Assembly: GCF_029961145.1 (NCBI RefSeq)
Contig: NZ_JASBRG010000001.1
Coordinates: 496,001 to 560,000, forward strand
Reading direction: 5' to 3'
From: Pinibacter soli
GTDB lineage: Bacteria > Bacteroidota > Bacteroidia > Chitinophagales > Chitinophagaceae
DNA length: 64,000 bases
This document shows positions 17,617 to 26,654 of the stretch, one piece after another. Both the position numbers and the translations under genes were made by a program. The notes beneath the pieces are model-generated. The model saw only the letters and a program-made list of their open reading frames with translations, ran no database searches and was not told the origin of the DNA. Each line of letters starts with the position of its first letter. Position 1 is the first letter of the stretch.

Positions 17617-19089
17617 TTATCTCAAAAATGGATTCAAATCAATCTCATTCTGTGGAATTGGGTAAAATTCGGTTTGTCCTTTTATAAACCCTGGTAAAAA
17701 ATTTTGCGCCTGATCAATTCTGATCAAGTCAAAATAACGTTCGCCCCATTCATTAGCCAACTCTGCACGTCTTTCATCCAGTACATTCTGCAAGGTTGCA
17801 CCATTGATACTATTTAGTTTCGCTCTGTTTCTAACTAACTTTAATGGAGCATCGCCACTTTGTCCCTGTCTTATTTTAGCCTCTGCATTCATCAATAAAA
17901 CATCTGCGTATCTTAATATTTGAATATTATTATTAGCTCCATAATTTGTTCTTCCCGGAGTCATCTGTTCTGATGGAGTATATGCTTTCCCATTGTAGCA
18001 AGTTGGCATATCCTGATTAGAAGGAACCAACGTATCACCGGAAGGAGTTACAGCACCTGCATACAGCAGCGCGGTTTTAGCCCTTACAGAATCATTTCTG
18101 GAATTAAGGAAAGATATCAGATCATTGGTTGGTGACATAAATCCCCAACCGGAAATAGAAGACGGTCTATTCTTCCCACCTGGCCCCTGAAAAGCAAACC
18201 AGGCATCGCTTTCAACAATATTACCACTACCCGCGCCAAAATCTGTAAACTGCAATTCGTATAAAGACTCATCGCTCAACTTACCGGGTATTTTAAATAA
18301 ATTGTAATAGTCGTTGTACAAAGTAAAACGCCCACTGTTAATAATTTTATCCGTACTTGCCTGCACTCCAGGATAATCTCCTATTAACAACTGAACTTTT
18401 GCTTTCAACGTCAAAGCCGAATATTTTGTAACGGCTCCTTTTGCATCTGTGCGCTCATTAGGTCGCATGTCAGGTAAATTCGCGATACAAGTGTCCATCT
18501 CATTTAAGATAAATGTTCTTACATCTGCTAACTTAGTTTTTTTAGGAGATGCTGTACTGCTATTGTCCAATAATAAAGGAACATCGCCCCAGAAATTGGA
18601 AATACGGAAAAATGCATATGCACGCAGAAAACGCACTTCGGCTGCGAAAGATTTATTTGTTTGCCTTTGTGCATCTGTAGTTAAATGTTTGGCATATTCG
18701 TTTAGCGCAGTCAAAGCATCATTTGCAACAGAAACAGTTTTATACAGCCCTTGCCATGTAGCATCTAAGGCCCAGTAAGATCTGATTTTATCGTACTGAA
18801 AGTTTTTGCAATAAGAAAACTCAATCTGGTCGTTGGGAGAGCCGCCTTTGTTCATGTCATCACCCCTTACTGTAATTAAACCCTGCGCGGCCCAGAATGA
18901 AAATTTTGTGGCGGCGGTGCCGTAAACGCCAGAAACGGGCATATACATCTGTGAGATATTCGAATAATCAGTGTTAGCCACAGGCACTTTTGTTTCCGGA
19001 CTTACATCAATATATTTCGAGCAGCTTGTAGACAGTATAAAGGATCCTATCAACAAACAAACCGATATTTTAAAAGTTATTTTTTTCAT
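17617..19089 (-). CDS. susD: SusD/RagB-family outer-membrane glycan-binding lipoprotein
   Basis: A 490-residue surface lipoprotein that forms the lid of the SusC transporter. The type II signal ends STSC (Cys at about 23). The N-terminal segment (YIDVSPETKVP), helical TPR-like pairs (AEVRFLRAYAFFRISNFWGDVPL) and the C-terminal DERRAELANEWGERYFDLIRID block are characteristic of RagB/SusD. It lies 72 bp downstream of susC on the same strand and is the usual obligatory partner. Binding specificity cannot be read from sequence. Confidence 0.95.
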   Translation of the reverse strand: MKKITFKISVCLLIGSFILSTSCSKYIDVSPETKVPVANTDYSNISQMYMPVSGVYGTAATKFSFWAAQGLITVRGDDMNKGGSPNDQIEFSYCKNFQYDKIRSYWALDATWQGLYKTVSVANDALTALNEYAKHLTTDAQRQTNKSFAAEVRFLRAYAFFRISNFWGDVPLLLDNSSTASPKKTKLADVRTFILNEMDTCIANLPDMRPNERTDAKGAVTKYSALTLKAKVQLLIGDYPGVQASTDKIINSGRFTLYNDYYNLFKIPGKLSDESLYELQFTDFGAGSGNIVESDAWFAFQGPGGKNRPSSISGWGFMSPTNDLISFLNSRNDSVRAKTALLYAGAVTPSGDTLVPSNQDMPTCYNGKAYTPSEQMTPGRTNYGANNNIQILRYADVLLMNAEAKIRQGQSGDAPLKLVRNRAKLNSINGATLQNVLDERRAELANEWGERYFDLIRIDQAQNFLPGFIKGQTEFYPIPQNEIDLNPFLR

Positions 19090-19161
19090 TTTAATTTTTT
19101 TTGATAAAGACAGAATTTCACAATGCTGTACGCAATTAGTTCCATTATTGACTTGAGAATA

Positions 19162-22100
19162 TTAATACGTCATCTTTATACCAAATGTGTATAGCGATGT
19201 AACTGGATAGATGTATTGATCTACGCCGTTCGCAACTTCCGGAGTAAATGCATTTGCTTTAAAGAATGTAATTGGGCGCTCAGCGGTAGCGTACACACGC
19301 ACACTTCCACGCTTTAAACCTTTAATGAGTCTGTTATCAATTGTATAGCCCAGTTGTATATTCTGAATTCTGAAGTATGATGCATTCTCAATATAGAAGC
19401 TATTAAAATTACTTACGTTCCACGGTTTAATTGAGCCTTCAGCAGATGGATACAAATTGCTTGTACCTTCACCGTGCCAACGGTTTACAACTTGTGCTTC
19501 GTCGTAGTTAACTGATGTTTCCCATCTTCTGACACCTCTTTTCAAATTCGCTATTTTGTTGCCGGAAACGCCTTGAAAACTTGCAGAAAAATCAAATGCT
19601 TTATAACTAAATCCAAGTGCAAAACCATAAGTAAGTTTCGGAATATAAGATCCTATAACCACTCTGTCCTGATCATCAATTTTTCCATCGTGATTCTGAT
19701 CTACGTATTTAAAATCACCAGGCTTAAGTCCGTTTGCAACCGCAACAGGATCGTTGTCTATTTCTTTCTGGTTCTGATATACGCCTGCTTGCTGATAGCC
19801 ATAAAATGCATCAAGAGGTTTGCCTACCATACAAATTTGTCTGAACTCTGCAGTACCTGTAAGAATGTATGGAATGCCATTTAAACTTTTGATCTGGTTT
19901 TTCAATGTGGATATGTTGCCATTTACATAATAGCGGAAATTGTTGCCAATCTTATCGTTCCAACCAAGGTTAAACTCAACTCCCTCATTCAATATCTTGC
20001 CACTGTTTTGCATTATTGTGCCGCCTATATTAGGCACAGGGTTATTGATAACTGCATTCAATGTCATTCTATGGAAATAATCAAACTCGAATGACAACCT
20101 ATTTTTTAAAGTGCGCAATTCAAGACCCAAATCTGTTTCTGCAACTTCCTCCCATCCTAAAATACTGTAGGGACCATTACTCGCGTATCCAGGTGCTATG
20201 CCGTTTCCTAGTACACCAGACGTCGGAAGGTTGGAAGCAAAGCCATCATTTGCAGGAACTTTGTCGTTACCGAGTTTTCCCCAGCTACCGCGGATCTTAA
20301 GAAAATCTACAGCATGTTGAGAACTCATGAAATTTTCTTTGGACACAACCCATCCCAAACCAACGGAAGGGAAGTAGCCCCATTTATGCTGATATTTAGA
20401 ACTGCCATCTGCACGCATTGTTGCGGTGAACAAATACCTGCCATCATAATCATAATTCAATCTTCCAAAGTATGAAAGCCCTCTGTCCAAACTTCCATTG
20501 TCATTTGTTTTACGACTTGCGTCGTCTGTTCCATTGGTTATATACAAATACTCTTCCTTATCACCAGGCACATTGCTTGCTTGTCCCATAAGAAATCTGT
20601 ATTTGTTACTTCTAAAGGAATTACCAACCAATACGGAATAATTATGCTTGTTGTAATTGTTCTTAAACGTCAGCGTATTGTCCCACACATAGTTTTTATA
20701 ATTATTAGTCTCTTTCCGAAGTGTAGAAGAGGAGGCTTCTTGACCATTGCCAACAAAATACTGAGGAGTATATTTTCTTAAATCACCAAAAGAATAATCC
20801 TGATTAAATACAGTTTTAAATACAAGCTTATTTTTGGGCAGTAAACTAGCTTCTGCATATATGCCTGGAATTACTCTCGTTATCAGTTCCTTAACATCAC
20901 TTTTATAAACAAGCTCTGCCATTGGATTGCCGAAATACTGAGATAAGCCAACCTGCTGTGGTGTTGTGAATGGTATTGGAGTACCTATCGGGTCTTGCTT
21001 GTAATCATACACCGGATACACTGATGGATTTACAAAAGCACTTTGCATTGCATTGTTATTAGGTATCCATTGAGTTGAATTTGAAACAACAAAGTTCACA
21101 CCCATTTTCAAAAAGTCTGTTACCTGAAAATCTACTTTGGCCCTCATGTTCAAGCGCTGATATGAATTGTTCACATCCATTATTCCATTTTGCTTCAAAT
21201 ATGTTCCGGCAAATGAATACGCCGCTTTAGAGGTACCACCAGATAAATCCAGGTTATAATTTTGCATCATTGCAGAAGATCTCAAAACCTGATCAAACCA
21301 ATTTGTGTTGGTTGAAGGTGTTAAACTCGTTTGATCGCCTCCATAAAGTGAAATTGATTTAGAAAGCATGGTTGTGTTGCCCATCTCTTTCATCATGGTT
21401 GCATACTCTTCGGAATTGGCCATTTTTAATACATTCACAGGCTTTTGAATACCCAGGTACGTATCAAAAGAAATTGTAGCGGGTTTGTTAAAGCCGCCCT
21501 TTTTAGTGGTTATTACAACAACACCGTTTGCCGCCTTCACACCATAAATTGCAGCAGCAGATGCGTCTTTCAAAACAGACATATCCTGAATATCGTCGTT
21601 GTTAAGAAAGTTAATGTCGTCGAATAGCATACCATCCACAACATATAGAGGCTGGCCGTTTGTGGTTGAGGCATTGGTTCTTACATGGTCACCAGTTTTT
21701 ACTGGCAAATTATAAACGCCCACGCCTCTTATCCGCACAGTTGGGGCACTTCCGGGAGCGCCACTATTTACGACCTGCACGCCAGCTACCTTTCCTTGCA
21801 AAGCAGACATAGGTGAAGTAGTTGGACTCTTTGCCAATTCTTCTCCTTTAACTTGTGTAATAGATCCTGTTATATCAGCCTTTTTCTGAGCGCCATAACC
21901 CACAACCACAACCTCATTCAGATCCTTGGAGGCTGTTTTCAATTTTACGTTAATTACACTTTGTCCTTTTACAACAATTTCCTGGCTCTCATGGCCAATG
22001 GAATTAAATATCAATGTGGCGTTTTCACCAACTTTGATACTGAACTCTCCTTTTTCATTTGATTGTGTTCCGGAGGATGTTCCTTTAATAAGTACACTTA

Positions 22101-22218
22101 CGGAAGGGAGCGCTTCACCAGTGGCGCCGTTTGTAACCCGTCCGGTTACAACCTGTTGCGCCTTTACCTGCATAAAGCTGAAGCATACTGCGAAGAGAAT
22201 TGCGAGTAGTTTCTTCAT
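19162..22218 (-). CDS. susC: SusC/RagA-family TonB-linked outer-membrane glycan transporter
   Basis: A 1018-residue TonB-dependent importer. The start ATG at 22218 gives a normal signal peptide (MKKLLAILFA...VKAQ); the 32-residue upstream extension is not credible. Domain order: carboxypeptidase-regulatory-like domain (about 23-95, VTGRVTNGATGEALPSVSV), TonB plug with DIQDMSVLKDASAAAIYG, then the 22-strand barrel ending ...YTFGIKMTY. It moves oligosaccharides made at the cell surface into the periplasm, powered by TonB. It is preceded by a 233-bp leader with a promoter candidate and by the putative PUL regulator gene. Confidence 0.96.
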   Translation of the reverse strand: MKKLLAILFAVCFSFMQVKAQQVVTGRVTNGATGEALPSVSVLIKGTSSGTQSNEKGEFSIKVGENATLIFNSIGHESQEIVVKGQSVINVKLKTASKDLNEVVVVGYGAQKKADITGSITQVKGEELAKSPTTSPMSALQGKVAGVQVVNSGAPGSAPTVRIRGVGVYNLPVKTGDHVRTNASTTNGQPLYVVDGMLFDDINFLNNDDIQDMSVLKDASAAAIYGVKAANGVVVITTKKGGFNKPATISFDTYLGIQKPVNVLKMANSEEYATMMKEMGNTTMLSKSISLYGGDQTSLTPSTNTNWFDQVLRSSAMMQNYNLDLSGGTSKAAYSFAGTYLKQNGIMDVNNSYQRLNMRAKVDFQVTDFLKMGVNFVVSNSTQWIPNNNAMQSAFVNPSVYPVYDYKQDPIGTPIPFTTPQQVGLSQYFGNPMAELVYKSDVKELITRVIPGIYAEASLLPKNKLVFKTVFNQDYSFGDLRKYTPQYFVGNGQEASSSTLRKETNNYKNYVWDNTLTFKNNYNKHNYSVLVGNSFRSNKYRFLMGQASNVPGDKEEYLYITNGTDDASRKTNDNGSLDRGLSYFGRLNYDYDGRYLFTATMRADGSSKYQHKWGYFPSVGLGWVVSKENFMSSQHAVDFLKIRGSWGKLGNDKVPANDGFASNLPTSGVLGNGIAPGYASNGPYSILGWEEVAETDLGLELRTLKNRLSFEFDYFHRMTLNAVINNPVPNIGGTIMQNSGKILNEGVEFNLGWNDKIGNNFRYYVNGNISTLKNQIKSLNGIPYILTGTAEFRQICMVGKPLDAFYGYQQAGVYQNQKEIDNDPVAVANGLKPGDFKYVDQNHDGKIDDQDRVVIGSYIPKLTYGFALGFSYKAFDFSASFQGVSGNKIANLKRGVRRWETSVNYDEAQVVNRWHGEGTSNLYPSAEGSIKPWNVSNFNSFYIENASYFRIQNIQLGYTIDNRLIKGLKRGSVRVYATAERPITFFKANAFTPEVANGVDQYIYPVTSLYTFGIKMTY

Positions 22219-22377
22219 AGTGGCAATTTTAATTTTGTTAAAAAATTTTAAACGCCGCAATTTGTTGGCAATGGCCAGCTTAACCAAAAAAAACACCTCA
22301 ACATCTCTACACACTTCTAAGAATTACTTAGGGAAGGATCCGGCATATGATGTGAAGAGATTACAATCAACCACTTA

Positions 22378-22407
22378 CAAATGAAAGCAATAGCAAATAC
22401 ACGCAAA
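22378..22407 (-). promoter_or_regulatory. Candidate Bacteroidota promoter for susC
   Basis: On the minus strand, TTTG (22404-22407) is followed 18 nt later by TTCATTTG (22378-22385), one mismatch from the TAnnTTTG -7 element. This would give an untranslated leader of about 150 nt before the susC ATG, as is common for susC genes. Confidence 0.3.
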
Positions 22408-22451
22408 ATGATGTATCTGTTTTTTTATGAATGAGAGGTAATGTTGTGGTG

Positions 22452-25349
22452 TTATATCTCTAATAAATACTCGACAAGATTCTTCTCATGCTCCAGGCTC
22501 AGCTTTTTACGAAGGCGGTATCGTTTAATTTCGACTGCTCTTATTGTAATGTTGAAAATGGAAACAAGTTCTTTGCTGCTCATATTCATGCGCAGATAAC
22601 CGCAAAGTTTTAAATCGTTTGGAGAAAGTTCAGGATGCTTTTCTTTTAGCTTTTTAAAGAAGTTTTCATGCGTCTCATTAAAACTGGATTCAAATAAATT
22701 CCAATCACGTTCATCATTCATGCCGTCGTTAATCACATTCTGTATTTTCTTCAATTGACTTGACGATAGTTTTTTCCCATCCTTGTCTTTCAATTCTACA
22801 ATTTCGTCGTTGATCTTTTGGAGCAGTTCATTTTTCGACACAATGTTCATTGTGGAGTTGGCGAGTTCTCTGTTTTTATTTGCCAGATCGGCTTCCAATT
22901 GTTGCGTCTTTATTTGATTGATGCGTTGTTCGTTAAGAAGTGTCTCTTTCGATAAAAATTCTGACTTTTCCTTTTCAAGTCTTTCCAAAATTTTTTCCTT
23001 CTGTTTCTCCCAGTGTTTTTTGTAAATCCGGGCAACCAGAGGAATTGTTAAAATGAATAATAAAAAGTATACAACCCATGCCGTAGCAGAGGCGTACCAG
23101 GGTGGTAAAATGACAAACTCATAGGCGCTGGGCATCGTTTCTTGTTTCCCGTTGCTTATCCTCGCTTTCACTAAAAACCGGAATTTTCCGTGAGGCAGAT
23201 TAGTAAACTCTTTAGTTGTTCGCGTCGTCCACTCCGACCATTGTTTTGAATAGCCTTCTAAAAAATAACGGTATTCAATATTCGATTGTTGATAGCGGGG
23301 TAAAACGTACTGTATAGAAATATTATCTCTGTCGTATGGGATGGTAATGGAAGATGTTGCGTTGTTATTTTCTGCCAGAAGACTCACTTTATCGGTAATA
23401 TCATTTACGCTTCTTATTAAAACAGGTTGAAGGTTTAATGTGTCGTTTCTACTTATACCTGTATTATAGATTGCAAAACCGCCGTCAATACTGATGAGAT
23501 AGAGGTCATTGCCTATCTTATTTATATTTTCGTATTTGTCGACCATCCTTCCCTGCAGTACATTAAAACTATTGGAATCAATTTCAATTTTGCCTGGCTG
23601 AGAAACATTTACAAATGCTATCTTTCCGTGATCTATGAACCAGTAATGCTGATCGTCTGCTTTCACTATGTTGTTCACTGTAAAAAACGAGCCGAGCCGT
23701 TTATTCAATTCATCATATTTCACAAATCTATCGCCCAGCGCATCATAAGTGTGGACGCCATCTTCCGAACAAAATACCAGCTGATTATCCAGTTTAAAAA
23801 CCTCTGTTTGCAAACTATGAGGCAATCCATTTTTTTCGCTGTAACTTTTTATAGAAGCAACTTTTGTCAAATCATCTGTCAACGTAAGTTTGTAAAGACC
23901 ATTATAGTTATGTCCTATCCAAAGCTGTCCTCTACTATCTTCTTCCACATAGCGGGATGGCTCGTTGAACCCTTCTACTTTATGAGAAAAAATCCAATGA
24001 CCATTTTTATCTTTTTTATACAACAATAATCCAACATAAGTGCCTTGTATTAAATAGTCCGGATGTTGATTCAACTTTTTAATAACCCAGCCTCCACCAT
24101 AATCTGATATTTTTATCAACGTGCTTCCTTCTACTCTATATGTTTTTTCATTGTGGCAACATAACAACTGATCATCAATTAAAGCAAGCTGCCATATCTG
24201 TCCCTGAGAGTTATCTATCAATTTAAAAATCAGTTGCTGAGCCGTTCCATTATTGCTCCAGTAGCTGGTAAATAAGCCATGATTGGTCGCGAGATAAATA
24301 TTATTCTTATAAACAACACTGCCATAAATTGTTCCGAAGATTCCGCTTTTGTCAAAGTAATACGATAGTGGAGAATTGAGTTCAATCAAATCGATGCCAT
24401 TGTCCAGTCCCAGCCATAGTCCTGCATTTTCGTCTTCATATAAACTAAGTACAGTATTATCTTGCAGGCCCTTCTCTTTATTAATGTGTTGAACTATTTC
24501 GCCATATTCGTTTAAAACAAAAATGCCGTTGAGAATGGTTCCAAAAACATAGTTGCCATTTTGTAAATGCAACCCATTATTCAATGTATTTTTTTTCAAC
24601 TGCTCGTTTGCCGCATTTTTCCAGGACGTAAATTGCTTGCCGTCGTAAACAAACAATCCATCTTTTGGAGTACCTATAAGTAAGCTGTTATTTTTGAAAG
24701 GGAGAATGGCAAGTATGCCTGACGTACCCAGAAATTGGCTGCCGTCAATAAACTCGAGTGTGTTATTCTTGAGCTCAAACAAGCCTTTGGAACTGACATG
24801 CACAAAAAAATGATTGTTGGCTTTAAACAGAAACAACAATCCATCATTCACACTTACCGTGGTTATTTTATTGTTTTCGTAGATGTAGATGCGTGCAAAA
24901 GATTGAAAAAGAACACGGCTCCCATCCACATAGATTTTCCAAACTTCATCTTTATTCATCAAACCACCGGGAACCAATTTCAGCAACGAGGTATAAGTAA
25001 AAAGGCCTTTCTCATTATACATCCAATAGCCGAGTTCACCAAAGCCGCCTGTATACACTTTTCCGTTATCATCGGTAGCTACTCCTCTTACAATAAGTTT
25101 ATTTGGCAGTTGGTACAATTTCCAACTATTGCCATCATATATAAGCAGGCCGTTATTATTACCATAATACATTATGCCATTTCTGTCCTTGGCAACAGAC
25201 CAATTTTGATTACCGGACCTATAAATTTCCTTTGTAAAATTTTTAATGTGGGGAACACCAATATCTTTACCGTCGGATGCAAATGAAGAAGAAAATGCAC
25301 GAAAAATTAACAAGCAAAAAGCAAACAGAATCCTTGTACACGTTTTCAT
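22452..25349 (-). CDS. Membrane-bound PUL regulator: propeller sensor, Y_Y_Y domain, coiled coil and C-terminal HTH
   Basis: A 965-residue protein with an N-terminal signal/anchor and a periplasmic region of repeated two-component-regulator-propeller blades (WSVAKDRNGIMYYGNNNGLLIYDG, LYEDENAGLWLGLDNGID, EDSRGQLWIGHNYNGLYKL). A Y_Y_Y domain (YRYFLEGYSKQWSEWT), one transmembrane helix at about 757-775, a cytoplasmic coiled coil (about 780-860) and a LuxR-like helix-turn-helix (about 908-950, LSPNDLKLCGYL...TIRAVEIKRYRLRKKL) follow. There is no histidine kinase or receiver domain, so it should work as a one-component transmembrane regulator rather than a classical hybrid two-component system. 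It sits directly upstream of susC on the same strand and probably senses the released oligosaccharide. Confidence 0.88.
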   Translation of the reverse strand: MKTCTRILFAFCLLIFRAFSSSFASDGKDIGVPHIKNFTKEIYRSGNQNWSVAKDRNGIMYYGNNNGLLIYDGNSWKLYQLPNKLIVRGVATDDNGKVYTGGFGELGYWMYNEKGLFTYTSLLKLVPGGLMNKDEVWKIYVDGSRVLFQSFARIYIYENNKITTVSVNDGLLFLFKANNHFFVHVSSKGLFELKNNTLEFIDGSQFLGTSGILAILPFKNNSLLIGTPKDGLFVYDGKQFTSWKNAANEQLKKNTLNNGLHLQNGNYVFGTILNGIFVLNEYGEIVQHINKEKGLQDNTVLSLYEDENAGLWLGLDNGIDLIELNSPLSYYFDKSGIFGTIYGSVVYKNNIYLATNHGLFTSYWSNNGTAQQLIFKLIDNSQGQIWQLALIDDQLLCCHNEKTYRVEGSTLIKISDYGGGWVIKKLNQHPDYLIQGTYVGLLLYKKDKNGHWIFSHKVEGFNEPSRYVEEDSRGQLWIGHNYNGLYKLTLTDDLTKVASIKSYSEKNGLPHSLQTEVFKLDNQLVFCSEDGVHTYDALGDRFVKYDELNKRLGSFFTVNNIVKADDQHYWFIDHGKIAFVNVSQPGKIEIDSNSFNVLQGRMVDKYENINKIGNDLYLISIDGGFAIYNTGISRNDTLNLQPVLIRSVNDITDKVSLLAENNNATSSITIPYDRDNISIQYVLPRYQQSNIEYRYFLEGYSKQWSEWTTRTTKEFTNLPHGKFRFLVKARISNGKQETMPSAYEFVILPPWYASATAWVVYFLLFILTIPLVARIYKKHWEKQKEKILERLEKEKSEFLSKETLLNEQRINQIKTQQLEADLANKNRELANSTMNIVSKNELLQKINDEIVELKDKDGKKLSSSQLKKIQNVINDGMNDERDWNLFESSFNETHENFFKKLKEKHPELSPNDLKLCGYLRMNMSSKELVSIFNITIRAVEIKRYRLRKKLSLEHEKNLVEYLLEI

Positions 25350-25490
25350 AATAGCACATCAAATAATTAATAAATGCGGCAAGTATTTGATGCGTTAACC
25401 TATATGCAAAAGAAGCATGGAGTAATTGAAATCTTCTAACAACTATAAACCACTAACTAACAACTTCCTCCGTAAATGTATCAAATGCAA

Positions 25491-25520
25491 ATAACCCGCA
25501 AGTATATTTTTGCGGGTTAT
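25491..25520 (-). terminator. 11-bp hairpin terminator after the transketolase half-gene
   Basis: ataacccgcaa (25491-25501) pairs with 25510-25520, loop 8 nt; read on the minus strand it is followed by TTTG. It lies 30 bp after the stop at 25550. Confidence 0.6.
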
Positions 25521-25549
25521 CTATATAAGATTGAGTTACTATTGATATT

Positions 25550-26503
25550 TTATTTTCGCTTCATCACACGTTCCGCGGCGGCTACAATATCGGGAGTATC
25601 GAGGCCGTATTTTGCGAGAAGTTGTTCTGGTGTTCCGCTTTCTCCGAAAGTATCTTTTGTGCCAACGTATTCAATTGGAATAGGAAAATTTTTCGAAGCC
25701 ACATGAGCGACACTGTCACCCAGGCCACCGAAGATGTTATGTTCTTCCGCTGTTACAGCACATTTCGTTTTCTTGATAGAATTAACGATTGCCTCTTCAT
25801 CAATCGGTTTGATCGTGTGGATGTTGATTACCTCAACGCTTATTCCTTTTTCCTGCAATATTTTTCCAGCTTCAATGGCTTTCCAAACAAGGTGTCCGCA
25901 AGCGAAAATGCTCACGTCTGTTCCTTCTGAAAATATTTGCGCCTTGCCTAAAACGAAGTCTGATTCGTTTGTGAAGATTGGCCAAACGGGTCTGCCAAAC
26001 CGCAGGTAAACCGGGCCAACATAATCAGCAATAGCAATAGTTGCCGCCTTTGTTTGTGCATAGTCGCAAGGCACAATCACTGTCATGCCCGGCAACATTT
26101 TCATCATGCCTATATCTTCTAGTATCTGGTGTGTAGCACCATCTTCTCCAAGCGTAAGGCCGGCATGCGATGCACAAATTTTTACATTCTTATTTGAGTA
26201 TGCTACGGACTGGCGTATCTGATCATACACACGGCCGGTAGAGAAATTTGCAAACGTTGTAGTGTACGGAATTTTTCCGCCAATGGTCAAACCGGCGCCG
26301 ATGCCAATCATGTTGGCTTCAGCGATACCACACTGGAAAAATCTTTCAGGAAATTCCTTAATAAACGTTGCTAGCTTAAGCGATCCGGCAAGATCCGCTG
26401 TTAAAGCCACTACATTACTGTTTTTGCGGGCAACTTCTGCGATGCCATCGCCAAAGCCGCTGCGTGTGTCTTTTTTTCCGGTTACCTGGATGTCTTTAAG
26501 CAT
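25550..26503 (-). CDS. Transketolase C-terminal subunit (split transketolase)
   Basis: A 317-residue protein equal to the pyrimidine-binding plus C-terminal half of transketolase, a TPP-dependent enzyme of the non-oxidative pentose phosphate pathway. Visible blocks are TADLAGSLK, the catalytic-Glu segment GIAEANMIGIGAGL, EDGATHQILEDIGMM, and the C-terminal domain with EEHNIFGGLGDSVA. In Bacteroidota the enzyme is often split, and the N-terminal TPP-pyrophosphate half must be supplied by another gene. That partner is not adjacent: galE is the next gene upstream. The partner may be outside this window. Confidence 0.9.
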   Translation of the reverse strand: MLKDIQVTGKKDTRSGFGDGIAEVARKNSNVVALTADLAGSLKLATFIKEFPERFFQCGIAEANMIGIGAGLTIGGKIPYTTTFANFSTGRVYDQIRQSVAYSNKNVKICASHAGLTLGEDGATHQILEDIGMMKMLPGMTVIVPCDYAQTKAATIAIADYVGPVYLRFGRPVWPIFTNESDFVLGKAQIFSEGTDVSIFACGHLVWKAIEAGKILQEKGISVEVINIHTIKPIDEEAIVNSIKKTKCAVTAEEHNIFGGLGDSVAHVASKNFPIPIEYVGTKDTFGESGTPEQLLAKYGLDTPDIVAAAERVMKRK

Positions 26504-26530
26504 AAACGATGATTTTTAAGTATCAAGTAG

Positions 26531-26649
26531 AACGCAGATTTTTAAGATTATGATGATTAATTAAGATTTAAAAAAAGCAATTCAAGGCACTTTTTCGAAC
26601 CTCAAATAAAAGATCATAACAAATCTTTACAATTATAACAATCTGCGTT
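26531..26649. repeat. Imperfect inverted repeat of the CGCAGATT family
   Basis: AACGCAGAT at 26531-26539 is complementary to 26641-26649, with A/T-rich partly complementary inner arms. Related CGCAGAT/ACGCTGAT words occur at 55104-55150, and a CAGATTATCATGATT variant at 63893-63935. It fills the spacer between galE and the transketolase half-gene. Confidence 0.5.
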
Positions 26650-26654
26650 CCTTA

